Source of the DNA: Acidobacteriota bacterium
GTDB taxonomy: Bacteria > Acidobacteriota > Terriglobia > Bryobacterales > Bryobacteraceae
Reading direction: 5' to 3'
DNA: 64,000 bases
Assembly: GCA_018268715.1 (NCBI GenBank)
Contig: JAFDVZ010000008.1
Span: 556,325-620,324, forward strand
Shown here: positions 7,550 to 15,569 of the stretch, in pieces
How positions within the stretch are numbered: position 1 is the stretch's first letter
How the letters are laid out: every line of letters begins with the position of its first letter
Position numbers and translations under genes: made by a program
Notes under the pieces: model-generated
Told to the model about the DNA's origin: nothing
Seen by the model: only the letters and a program-made list of their open reading frames with translations
The model's database searches: none

Positions 7550-9604
7550 CTATCCCCGATAAAGTCCGCCTGGCGATTCCATTACCGACTGCAACATCTT
7601 TGAATAGCGTCCCAATGTGCCGGAAGTGAACAGTGTATCGCGCGACGACTGAATGCTCGCTGCTCGCTGCTCGCTGCTCATCACTTCCGCCGCCGACGCT
7701 TGCGCCGCGCCGCCGGTCGTGAGGATCGGCAGCGGCAGGTCGTAACCTTTCACCGTCTTCCGGATTTCTTCGAAGACCTTGTCGGACTTCCAGATCAGGC
7801 CGAGGTTCAGGCCCATCTCCTTGCCGATCAGACCGATGATTTCGAGGTCCGGCTTCGCTCCCATCACCTTGGCGCCGGACTTCAACTTCTGTACTTCGCC
7901 CGTAACGCTGGTTACCGTGCCGTTCTTTTCGTAGGCGGACGCCGAGGGCAACACGATGTCGGCTCGCTTCGCGGTTTCGGTCAGGAACAGGTCCTGCACC
8001 ACCACGAACGCTCCCGTGGAGCCGAGCGCCTTGTCCTTCAGCGGATTCTCGCCGACCACCCAGACCGCGTCCAGATCCGTCGCCGAAACGATGCCGTTGT
8101 AGTCGAGGCCGCCTTCGGCCGGCCCAACACCCATGTCGAAGGCGCCGCGCGAATTCGAATAGTCCACGAGCGGAACGTACTTCACCGGAATGCCCAGTGA
8201 GTCGGCAAACGCCACCAACTTGCCGACTGCTTCGCCCTGGAGCGAATCGCCGAAAAGGATCGTCAGATCGGCTTCGGCCTTCAGCGAGTCGCGCAGGCCT
8301 TCAAGCGCCGCCAGTTCCCCACCAGCGGCCGCGCGTACACTCTTGAAGGCGTACTGATCTTCGCGAACCGCGCCCGGCGCAACTACGTATAAATGAGCAT
8401 TGTGATGCCGCTTGTTCGCTCGAAGCTGGTAGGCCAACAGCGGGTGCTGCTGCGAAAGATCGCTGCCGATCACCAGCGCGGCCTTCGTCAGGTACAGATC
8501 GCCGACCGTCGCGAGCGCGCCCTGCTTGCCGCCCAACGCCTGAAGCAACGCTCCAACGTCGCCCGTGCGACGGTGGTCGATGTTCGGCGCGCCAAGGCCT
8601 TCGCGGACGAACTTGCGCAGGTAGAAGTTTTCCTCGTTGGTGGTTTGGTTCGATCCGATGACGCCGAACTTGCCGCCGCGCTCCTTGATCGCCTTGAACT
8701 TGCCGGCAACGGTGGCGAGCGCCTCGGCCCAGGAGATTTCCTCGAACTTGTCGCCCACGCGCTTCAGCGGGGACTGCAGACGCTCCTCGCTGTGCACGAA
8801 ATCGAATCCGTAACGGCCCTTAATGCACAAAAACTCGCCGTTTACGCCCGATTTGTCGCGGTTATTGGCGCGGATGATCTGCCCGTTGCGGACGCCCAGG
8901 GTGGTCTTGCAGCCGTTCGAACAATGGCCGCAAATGGTGGCGTCATACTCCATCTCCCACGGCCGCGTCTTATAACGATACGTGCCGCTGGTGAGCGCGC
9001 CCACCGGACAGATGTCGATGCAGGCGCCGCACTCGTCGCATTCCAGGTGATCGCCCTTGTTGGGCGCGATCTCCGCCGTGACGCCGCGGTTGGTGATGCC
9101 CAGCGCGCCCACGCCCATGCCTTCGTTGCACACGCGCACACAACGGTAGCAAAGGATGCAGCGCGGGCCGTCGTAAAACACCACCGGCGACCACTGCTTC
9201 TCGTCGACGTGGTGCTTCATTTCGGCGAAGCGGCTTTCGCCCGCGCCGTAACGAAACACCATGTCCTGCAACTCGCACTCGCCGCCTTTGTCACACACCG
9301 GACAATCGAGCGGGTGGTTGGTGAGCAGGAACTCGAGCGTCATCTTGCGAGCCGTGCGGACGGCCGGCGAATCGGTGCGGACCACCATGCCCTCGGCCAC
9401 CGGCGTCGTGCAGCCAACCATCAGCTTGGGCGCCTTCTCGATCTCCACCAGGCACATGCGGCAGGCGGCCTGCAGCGATAAACCTTCGTAATAGCAGAAA
9501 GACGGGATTTCGATGCCGTTCTGCTTCGCGGCGTCGATGACCAGCGTCCCCGGAGCAGCTTTGACGGTCCTGCCGTCGATCGTGAGCGTGACTAAATCCG
9601 CCAT
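7550..9604 (-). CDS. nuoG: NADH-quinone oxidoreductase subunit G
   Basis: 684-residue Fe-S subunit of the peripheral arm. From the N terminus: a 2Fe-2S ferredoxin domain (Cys 37, 48, 51, 65), the His/Cys motif HPLDCPVCDKGGEC (His 97; Cys 101, 104, 110), two 4Fe-4S motifs (CILCYRCVRVC at 149-159 and CDECGACIDIC at 189-199), and CGHCSNGC at 225-232, the start of the molybdopterin-oxidoreductase-like domain and the N7-type cluster. The ATG at 9604 (MADLVTLTIDG) is chosen because it leaves 10 bp after the nuoF stop; an upstream ATG at 9643 would overlap nuoF by 29 bp. A four-copy heptamer repeat is translated inside the variable C-terminal tail. The C-terminal domain lacks catalytic molybdenum ligands, as usual for NuoG. 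Confidence 0.95.
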   Translation of the reverse strand: MADLVTLTIDGRTVKAAPGTLVIDAAKQNGIEIPSFCYYEGLSLQAACRMCLVEIEKAPKLMVGCTTPVAEGMVVRTDSPAVRTARKMTLEFLLTNHPLDCPVCDKGGECELQDMVFRYGAGESRFAEMKHHVDEKQWSPVVFYDGPRCILCYRCVRVCNEGMGVGALGITNRGVTAEIAPNKGDHLECDECGACIDICPVGALTSGTYRYKTRPWEMEYDATICGHCSNGCKTTLGVRNGQIIRANNRDKSGVNGEFLCIKGRYGFDFVHSEERLQSPLKRVGDKFEEISWAEALATVAGKFKAIKERGGKFGVIGSNQTTNEENFYLRKFVREGLGAPNIDHRRTGDVGALLQALGGKQGALATVGDLYLTKAALVIGSDLSQQHPLLAYQLRANKRHHNAHLYVVAPGAVREDQYAFKSVRAAAGGELAALEGLRDSLKAEADLTILFGDSLQGEAVGKLVAFADSLGIPVKYVPLVDYSNSRGAFDMGVGPAEGGLDYNGIVSATDLDAVWVVGENPLKDKALGSTGAFVVVQDLFLTETAKRADIVLPSASAYEKNGTVTSVTGEVQKLKSGAKVMGAKPDLEIIGLIGKEMGLNLGLIWKSDKVFEEIRKTVKGYDLPLPILTTGGAAQASAAEVMSSEQRAASIQSSRDTLFTSGTLGRYSKMLQSVMESPGGLYRG
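7655..7682. repeat. 7-bp tandem repeat inside the 3' end of nuoG
   Basis: Three exact GCTCGCT heptamers and one degenerate copy (plus strand), lying in the coding sequence of the NuoG tail, where they read as Ala/Ser/Glu/Gln/Arg-rich residues. Three heptamers are 21 bp, so copy-number change by three units keeps frame while other changes would not. The array sits about 110 bp upstream of the inserted four-helix-bundle gene and mirrors the array on its other side, although the heptamer sequence differs. Confidence 0.8.
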
Positions 9605-9614
9605 GTTCTTCGTG

Positions 9615-10907
9615 CTAATGCTGCCCGTAGGGGCACTTCCCATTCAAATGCGCTTCGAACTCGTCCCGGAACTTTTCGACGAACGCGATGGTCGGCATGG
9701 CCGCCGCGTCGCCAAGCGGGCAGAAGGTGCGGCCCAGGATGCTTTTTGACAACTCGCCGATCATGTCGATGTCCTGACGCTCGCCCCGGCCATCGTGGAA
9801 CCGGACCAGGATCTTCTTGAGCCACGTCGTGCCTTCGCGGCAGGGAACGCACCAGCCGCAGCTTTCGTGCTGGTAGAACTTCATCAATCGCATGGCCGCG
9901 CGAACCATGCAGGTGTCCTCGTCAAGAATGATGACGCCGCCCGAACCCGCCATGCTCTTGGCCTTGGCGAGCGAATCGTAGTCCATCGGGATGTCGCACT
10001 CGTCGGCCCTGAGCACGGGGCACGAGGAGCCGCCGGGGATCACCGCCTTCAGCTTCTTGCCGTTTCGAACGCCGCCCCCGACCTCGTTGATCATGCGGAG
10101 CAGGTTGAACCCCATGGGCAGTTCGTAGACGCCCGGCTTGTTCAGGTGACCCGACAGGCAGAACAGGCGCGTCCCGCCGTTTTTCGGAGTTCCGAGCGCC
10201 GCGAACGCCGCACCGCCGTCGCGAATGATCGCTGGGACCGCGGCGTACGTTTCAACATTATTAAGGATAGTCGGCGACTGGAATGCGCCCGAGACGGCCG
10301 GGAATGGCGGTTTCAGACGGGGCACGCCGCGCTTGCCTTCGAGCGATTCGAGCAGCGCCGTTTCCTCGCCGCATTCATAGGAACCCGCTCCGGTGTGCGT
10401 GTAACAGTCGAAATCGAATCCAGTACCCTGGATGTTCTTGCCCAGCCAGCCGCGCGCGTACGCTTCGGCGATGGCCTTGTCCATGATCTCGATCAGGTAG
10501 CGGTACTCGCCGCGGATGTAGATGTAGCCTTTGTGGGCGTCCACGGCGAGGCCCGCGATCATCATGCCTTCGATCAACTGATGGGGATCGAACTCCATCA
10601 GGAGACGGTCCTTACAGGTGCCCGGCTCGCCCTCGTCGGCGTTACAGATGACGTACTTCGGCTTCGGCGAATTGCGCGGCACGAAGCTCCACTTCATGCC
10701 GGTGGGGAAGCCCGCGCCGCCGCGACCGCGCAGGGTGGAGACCTTCACCTCTTCGACGATCTGTTCGGGGGTCATCTCGCGCGCCTTGAGGAAGGCCTTG
10801 TAGCCGTCGGTGGCGAGGTAGGTGTCGATGGAGGCGGAGTTCGGCAACTGGAAGCGCTTGGTGAGGATCTTCACTTCCAGCGGGCTGGGTTCGTTGAACT
10901 GCGGCAT
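9615..10907 (-). CDS. nuoF: NADH-quinone oxidoreductase subunit F
   Basis: 430-residue NADH- and FMN-binding 51-kDa subunit of complex I. Visible motifs are GRGGAGFPTGMKWSF (FMN site, near residues 60-75), NADEGEPGTCKDR, ECGEETALLESLEGKRG (NADH site, near 180), and the C-terminal 4Fe-4S motif SCGWCVPCREG with a fourth Cys in FCPLGDAA. The ATG at 10907 (MPQFNEPSP) is preferred to an in-frame start at 10940 because it lies 1 bp after the nuoE stop. NuoF passes electrons from NADH through FMN to the N3 cluster; NuoE and NuoG flank it in the gene order as in the protein complex. Confidence 0.96.
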   Translation of the reverse strand: MPQFNEPSPLEVKILTKRFQLPNSASIDTYLATDGYKAFLKAREMTPEQIVEEVKVSTLRGRGGAGFPTGMKWSFVPRNSPKPKYVICNADEGEPGTCKDRLLMEFDPHQLIEGMMIAGLAVDAHKGYIYIRGEYRYLIEIMDKAIAEAYARGWLGKNIQGTGFDFDCYTHTGAGSYECGEETALLESLEGKRGVPRLKPPFPAVSGAFQSPTILNNVETYAAVPAIIRDGGAAFAALGTPKNGGTRLFCLSGHLNKPGVYELPMGFNLLRMINEVGGGVRNGKKLKAVIPGGSSCPVLRADECDIPMDYDSLAKAKSMAGSGGVIILDEDTCMVRAAMRLMKFYQHESCGWCVPCREGTTWLKKILVRFHDGRGERQDIDMIGELSKSILGRTFCPLGDAAAMPTIAFVEKFRDEFEAHLNGKCPYGQH

Positions 10908-10908
10908 G

Positions 10909-11400
10909 CTACTGCGCCTTCCTGGTCTGCCGGATCGCATCGATCAGCGCGTCCAGCTTTTCGGGGGTCATGTAGTGGTGGAAGTCGTAGTTGACCTGGA
11001 CCGCGGGCGCCCAGGAGCAGGAGCCCATGCACTCCACTTCCTCGACGGAGAACAGGCCGTCTTCAGTGATTCCGCGGTTGCCGACGCCGAGCTTCTTGCA
11101 GACGTGTTCGTACAGTTCCTGGCCGCCGGTGATCATGCAGGCGATGTTGGTGCAGACCTGGATGTGAAACTTGCCGAGCGGCTTGCGGTGGAGCATCGTG
11201 TAGTAGCCCACGACCTCGTCCACCTGCAAGGGCGTTACGCCGCAGCGGCTGGCCACTTCCGCGATCAATTCTTCGGTGACCTGTCCGACCTCGTCTTGCG
11301 CGTACAGGAGCATCGGAATGACCGCAGATCTCTGCCGGCCTTCCGGATAGTTCTGTAGCAGTCGGGCGAACCTTGCTTCCAGTTCCGGAGAAAATGTCAT
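10909..11400 (-). CDS. nuoE: NADH-quinone oxidoreductase subunit E
   Basis: 163-residue thioredoxin-fold 24-kDa subunit with one 2Fe-2S cluster (N1a). The ligands are in VCTNIACMITGG (Cys-x4-Cys) near residues 82-93 and in EVECMGSCSWAP (Cys-x3-Cys) near 123-134. It is the first gene of this minus-strand complex I operon; nuoA-D are not upstream. The 940 bp before it hold no recognisable gene. A TACTAT hexamer sits 4 nt before the ATG and may be the operon -10 box. Length is normal. Confidence 0.95.
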   Translation of the reverse strand: MTFSPELEARFARLLQNYPEGRQRSAVIPMLLYAQDEVGQVTEELIAEVASRCGVTPLQVDEVVGYYTMLHRKPLGKFHIQVCTNIACMITGGQELYEHVCKKLGVGNRGITEDGLFSVEEVECMGSCSWAPAVQVNYDFHHYMTPEKLDALIDAIRQTRKAQ

Positions 11401-11404
11401 CTCA

Positions 11405-11410
11405 ATAGTA
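11405..11410 (-). promoter_or_regulatory. Possible -10 box of the nuo operon
   Basis: Read on the minus strand the hexamer is TACTAT, ending 4 nt before the nuoE ATG. A transcript from it would have almost no leader. No good -35 match is visible 16-18 bp further upstream. The same spacing is found before several other genes in the window, which is the main support. Confidence 0.35.
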
Positions 11411-12345
11411 AGGCAGGCGCGGCCCGCCCGCGAATCGATAAACCCCTACTGACGTTCGAACACACTGTGCGTGCGGATGCAGGCTTGCTGTCTCTATCAA
11501 TCTTACGGACCGTGGGAACGAGGTGTCAAACCTGCCGTTTCGAGCGATTTGGGGCCCGGCGCACCCATGCCTGCGGCATGAGGAGCAGGATGGGGCGGCG
11601 GGAGGGCGCGCCGCGCCGGGATGGGGGTGTTCGCGAGGTTGCTCTGGGCGCCGCCCATTAGGTTGGTCGGGCGCATTCGCACAGCGGGAACTTTGCGGAT
11701 TGTTTGACCAATTACTGGGTTCGTTTCCGTTTGTTTTCGCGCCGGCGTGGGGCCGAAATTGAGGCTCCCAGCTTCGGAGCGGCGCGTAACCTCCGTGCTT
11801 TTTTGCGGTTGGGAGGCGGTGTCCGCTTTTGGGACTAGGTTCGTTTGGAAAATTTCGCGACCGGGGCGGACGGAAGGGCGTGGGAAGGCCGAAGTAGACA
11901 GAACGATAGCCTCGGAATCCAAGCGGTGTGATAGGATCGGTCTCCCTCCATTCTTCGCGCCGTCGAAAAATCTCTGCTTTTTACCGCTTCAATTGTTTAT
12001 TATACGCGACTAATTTATCAGGTCGTATTTGTATTTAATGTTTTGAATCACGACTCAGGGGCGCCGGTGATGGGCCTGGGCATTTTGCAGGGACTTCAGC
12101 GCCATGGAAGGCCCCGAGCGGAATCGTTTCCGTCTCATGATCCGAATCCGAGGCCCTGCTGGTGGTGGGCTATTCGGGCCGAACTCCGGAGCGACCCCAA
12201 CGAGTTCCGGGGCCGTGCCCAAGAATCGGAGTCCGACGACGATCCAAACGAGAGCTGTGGCACGCGTGTGGTATATTGTGGCTGAGTTGATGCTCGGAAT
12301 CTGGCGCGACGCGGGTTTGGGTTTGAGCGCCGAAGCACTGGAAAC
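11411..12345. other. Long intergenic stretch without a recognisable gene
   Basis: About 930 bp between the nuo operon and the tRNA-like gene. Open frames exist on both strands (the longest is a minus-strand frame at 11503-11922) but none has a recognisable family, a ribosome-binding site or normal amino acid composition. An AT-rich patch at about 11985-12045 contrasts with the GC-rich surroundings and may hold a promoter or an old integration boundary. No strong terminator hairpin was seen. Confidence 0.6.
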
Positions 12346-12420
12346 GCGGGAGTAATTCAGTGGGGGAATGCCCGCTTTACAAGCTGGAGGTCGCGGGTTC
12401 GAGTCCCGTCTCGCGCTCCA
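12346..12420 (+). tRNA. tRNA-like gene with glycine-type body and UAC anticodon, probably a decayed copy
   Basis: A complete 75-nt cloverleaf ending in CCA. Acceptor GCGGGAG pairs with CTCGCGC except for one G-G mismatch at the fourth pair. The D stem ATTC/GAAT is perfect. The anticodon stem CCCGC/GCTGG has one C-T mismatch. The T arm is GCGGG-TTCGAGT-CCCGT. The anticodon loop TTTACAA gives UAC, which would read valine codon GUA. Acceptor, D-arm and the U73 discriminator look like bacterial tRNA-Gly(UCC), in which the loop would be TTTCCAA. Two stem mismatches and a changed anticodon suggest a degraded duplicate, possibly left at an integration site, but a working missense tRNA cannot be excluded. 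Confidence 0.6.
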
Positions 12421-12750
12421 TTCCTTTTCAACAGCTTAGCGGCTTGCATTCGCTGGCAGCCCCAGTTCTGCCCTCCAAATCCGGTGCTTAACAGAGTGAG
12501 AAGGAGTGAAGAACTGGCAACCTCTTGATTCCACGGCGGACTCGATTGCCTGAGGTCCAGCCTGATACGCTGAACGTCATTCTCACCACGAATTTATAGG
12601 AAGCGCTCGTTCCCGTCCTGATCGGGTTCGAGCCCCACTCCCAATGACGGTAGTTGGTTGGCCGATGAGGATCGACCCTAACCAGGATTGACATTTGAAG
12701 TTGCTATACTGGCGAGTCAATCAAGTGTGCTTTCCAACCACTTATTCCCA
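12421..12750. other. Intergenic region before the winged-helix/TPR gene
   Basis: No gene was found in these 330 bp. A TATACT hexamer at 12705-12710 could be the -10 box for the following gene (start 12751); the TTGACA at 12688-12693 is only 11 bp from it and is too close to be its -35 box. A T-arm-like string is noted at 12624-12636. No terminator is evident. Confidence 0.45.
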
Positions 12751-14064
12751 ATGAATCTCTCCTCTGAAGATCAGTTGCAGGAGCAACAGAGAGAGAAAGC
12801 CAGCTTGGCGCAGGCCGAGTTGGCGCGAGTGCTTGCGCACAAGCTGTTTCGAAAGAGCCAGGTATTACAGCGTCTGTTGGCGTTTCTGGTCGAGGCCGAG
12901 TTGCTGGGCCAGACTGTCACCGAGATCCTTCTGGCGACATCGGTATTCGGGCTTGCAGAAGCCGAGTTCCACCCTTATACGAACGCACATGTGCGGGTAA
13001 ATACGTCGCTCCTTCGGCGGCGACTGGTCGCTTATTATCATGAAGCGGCGTCGGCGAAAGTACGTTTCCATCTACCACAAGGCTCCTTCCGGCTGCGAAT
13101 TGACGTGCTCAACCTATCGCAGGAGCGCTGGCGCCGTGCTTATGCGCAGGCGCGCCTGCTCTCCACGTCCTGGTATGTGGATGAACTGGAGTTGGCGCTG
13201 CAGCGGATCGCAGCCGTGGTCGCCGAACAGCCTGGATTCGCACCCGCCTACGCTCTGCGTTCGCAGATCCATATGACGATCGGCTCACACGGAGGGCCTC
13301 CGCGGGAACAGGTGGCGCCGGCTCGAGAGGCTGCGGAGCGTGCGATGGAACTGGCTCCGGACTCCTGGGAATCGCTGACCGCCGCTGGGAATGTGGCCGG
13401 GCTGTTCGACTGGGACTGGACCCGCGCGGAACTCCTTTATGGCCGTGCCGAGGCAATCCCGGGTAATGAAGTGGTGGCCGATCCCTGGTATCAGGCCGCA
13501 CAGGTGGCGATCGACCGAATCGACCCCTGTCTGACCAAGATGCGTCAAGCCCTTTGGGAGTACCCCCTGCCACCGCGCGGACTCCAGAAGGTCTACGGGG
13601 CGATGCTTTATCTGGCCCGCCGGTGGGATGAAGCTGAGGCCGAAATGACGCAAACCACACAGCTCTACCCGGATGACTTTGTAGCCTGGTACTGGCTCGG
13701 AATGCAGGCCATGGCACTCGGGAACCGGGCCAAGGCGATCCACTGCATGGCGCGGAGCATCGCGGTCACGCGAGGCCGCTTGCCGGGGGCTCTGTTACAA
13801 GTGGCGCAAGATTTTCTGACCAGCGGCAAGCTCCCCGTGACGCGGGATATTCCGGGAAGCGCCAGTGAATGCGTCAAGTTCTTTGTCGGCGCCGTCACGC
13901 GCCGCCCGGAACCTGCAATCGACGCCCTGGAGCGCGCGATGGAAGCGGGCAATGTGCTCGCGGCCGTCTACCTGCGTGCTCCCATGCAGGACTATCTGCA
14001 TGATTCGCCGCGATATCTCGCTCTATTTGACCGCATGGGCATTCCTCGCCCGCGAAAGTCTTAA
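12751..14064 (+). CDS. Winged-helix/TPR regulator-like protein
   Basis: 437 residues from the ATG at 12751 (MNLSSEDQLQE); an in-frame earlier start at 12688 would add 21 residues of poor composition. The first 100 residues contain LARVLAHKLFRKSQVLQRLL, EILLATSVFGLAEAEFHPYT, HVRVNTSLLRRRLVAYYHE and VRFHLPQGSF. This is the DNA-binding-like domain that in Acidobacteria and Proteobacteria precedes TPR or adenylate-cyclase domains, where the usual form is VRVEARRLRxKLxxYY and IxLPKGSY. The rest is tetratricopeptide-like, with helix pairs near residues 200-360 (AAERAMELAPDSWESLTAAG; DFVAWYWLGMQAMALGNRAK). No membrane segment. It heads a co-directional set of four genes and could control it. Confidence 0.65.
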   Translation: MNLSSEDQLQEQQREKASLAQAELARVLAHKLFRKSQVLQRLLAFLVEAELLGQTVTEILLATSVFGLAEAEFHPYTNAHVRVNTSLLRRRLVAYYHEAASAKVRFHLPQGSFRLRIDVLNLSQERWRRAYAQARLLSTSWYVDELELALQRIAAVVAEQPGFAPAYALRSQIHMTIGSHGGPPREQVAPAREAAERAMELAPDSWESLTAAGNVAGLFDWDWTRAELLYGRAEAIPGNEVVADPWYQAAQVAIDRIDPCLTKMRQALWEYPLPPRGLQKVYGAMLYLARRWDEAEAEMTQTTQLYPDDFVAWYWLGMQAMALGNRAKAIHCMARSIAVTRGRLPGALLQVAQDFLTSGKLPVTRDIPGSASECVKFFVGAVTRRPEPAIDALERAMEAGNVLAAVYLRAPMQDYLHDSPRYLALFDRMGIPRPRKS

Positions 14065-14107
14065 CCTACTTCTCACATCGTTTCCAGTTGTCTCATTGGG
14101 GAACTCG

Positions 14108-15472
14108 ATGGTAACTTGGCCTAAAATGCGGTCGGCCAAGATCGGTTCCTCGGGTGCGCCCGTCAAGGAGTTTCCATTTAGCATCGTTGCGATTACAGAA
14201 TCTACGTCTCCGACGTGGAGGGCTGTTTGGGTGATCGGGTTGGTGCTGTCGGCGGTCAACGGTAGTTCCTGTTCGAGCCAGTCCGTTTCCCCTCAAACAA
14301 ACTCATCAGACGATCATGGCGTGTTCGTCACGATGGACGGCAATGCCAAAACAGGCTTGCGGATTCGGGTGGTCACCGAGAGCGGCAAAGAGGTCTACGC
14401 GGCGTCCGGAATTAAGGACATGCAGAACGTAGACCCTAGTCTATTTCTGCCCCAACCCGGCCAAGGGGATGGCTCCGGATGGGGTGTGAAGTTGACCTCG
14501 GCGTCCGGACGGATCATGATTATCGACAGATTCGGGACGAAGACGATCGATCCTCCAGGGGTGCCCGTCCAAGATTTCGTGGATGGCCTTACGCCGGCCG
14601 CCCAGTTACCGCAGTCCCCGTTTGGGGGCAAGTGCGGGTACATGGACAGGAATCATCTGATGAAGATTCCTGCCGCGTTCGTCGCCTGTCAGGGATTTTC
14701 GGATGGCATGGCGGCGGTTGTTCGGGATAGGGCGTACGGCTACATCAATACGGCTGGCGAAATGAAGATCGCACCTCAGTTTGATCGGGCATGTGCATTC
14801 ACCGAGGGCCGGGCGCGGGTTCTGGTGAACGGAGCGTGGAGTGTTATCGATTCTACTGGCAAGGTGTTGTTCAAAAATCAACGAACCGGCTGCACTCCCT
14901 ATTCCGAGGGTTTGATGCCTGCGCATGAGAGCGGCAAACTCGGCTTCGTCGACCCCGCTGGAACCTTCGTTATTCCTGCGAAATACGGAAGGTCCACACA
15001 GTTTGTCGACGGCCGGGCTTTTGTCGCATTTGAAGAACACTTCGTCCTGATCGACAAGTCGGGGACTCAAATTCGCACCGTTGAACTGTCGGACGCGGAG
15101 GACTTTGAGCATGGGCTTGCGCGTGCAAAGCAAGGATTGTTATGGGGGTTGATGGATACGCAGGGCCGGTGGGCGGTCGAGCCAAAGTACCATGCAATTG
15201 GACCGCTCGTATCGGGACTGCGCGCAGCCACAGAGCGGGGCCGGAGTCCGGATTTCCTGGATGAGCGTGGGGTTCGAGTGACTCCCCCTGCGCCATACTG
15301 CCAGGACTACCGGCACGGTGTGTTCCTATGCGTCAAAGATCCGCACCAAGGCGGCGTGGATCTGCTCAATCCCCTGAAAAAGCCCAGGAATGTGATCGAC
15401 TACATCACCCGTGACGGGACTCGCATTGGGGGCATCGACCTTACAGGCTTTTTGCCGGAGGGCCGGCAATAA
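14108..15472 (+). CDS. Exported WG-repeat protein
   Basis: 454 residues from the ATG at 14108, chosen because GGGGAA lies 6 nt before it; frames open further upstream only overlap the preceding gene. A hydrophobic stretch near residues 38-54 (AVWVIGLVLSAVNGSSC) is a membrane anchor or late signal; the Cys after it makes a poor lipobox. The body has WG/KWG-type repeats: YGYINTAGEMKIAPQFDRA, LGFVDPAGTFVIPAKYGRS, WGLMDTQGRWAVEPKYHAI, and an initial CGYMDRNHLMKIPAAFVAC. Such repeats form small beta units in surface and cell-envelope proteins; no enzyme activity is known. It lies 43 bp after the winged-helix/TPR gene. Composition is less GC-rich than the neighbouring core genes. Confidence 0.7.
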   Translation: MVTWPKMRSAKIGSSGAPVKEFPFSIVAITESTSPTWRAVWVIGLVLSAVNGSSCSSQSVSPQTNSSDDHGVFVTMDGNAKTGLRIRVVTESGKEVYAASGIKDMQNVDPSLFLPQPGQGDGSGWGVKLTSASGRIMIIDRFGTKTIDPPGVPVQDFVDGLTPAAQLPQSPFGGKCGYMDRNHLMKIPAAFVACQGFSDGMAAVVRDRAYGYINTAGEMKIAPQFDRACAFTEGRARVLVNGAWSVIDSTGKVLFKNQRTGCTPYSEGLMPAHESGKLGFVDPAGTFVIPAKYGRSTQFVDGRAFVAFEEHFVLIDKSGTQIRTVELSDAEDFEHGLARAKQGLLWGLMDTQGRWAVEPKYHAIGPLVSGLRAATERGRSPDFLDERGVRVTPPAPYCQDYRHGVFLCVKDPHQGGVDLLNPLKKPRNVIDYITRDGTRIGGIDLTGFLPEGRQ

Positions 15473-15569
15473 ATGCCGGGAAGTTGGGATCGCGTGTGCG
15501 TCCTGATTTTGTTCGTGAGCATGATGCCGCTTGTGTAGCTGGAGACCTCCGCGCCGACCTAAGGAAAAT

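Noticed and set aside
11503-11922. 139-codon open frame on the minus strand in the gap after nuoE
   Set aside because: No ribosome-binding site, no recognisable motif, Pro/Arg-rich composition typical of chance frames in GC-rich DNA.
12624-12636. GGGTTCGAGCCCC, looking like a tRNA T arm, 200 bp after the tRNA-like gene
   Set aside because: Only three base pairs form around the loop and no acceptor, D arm or anticodon arm can be drawn around it. It may be an integration trace but cannot be supported.
12688-12710. TTGACA followed by TATACT as a promoter for the winged-helix/TPR gene
   Set aside because: The spacer is 11 bp, far from the 16-18 bp needed; TATACT alone may be a -10 box.
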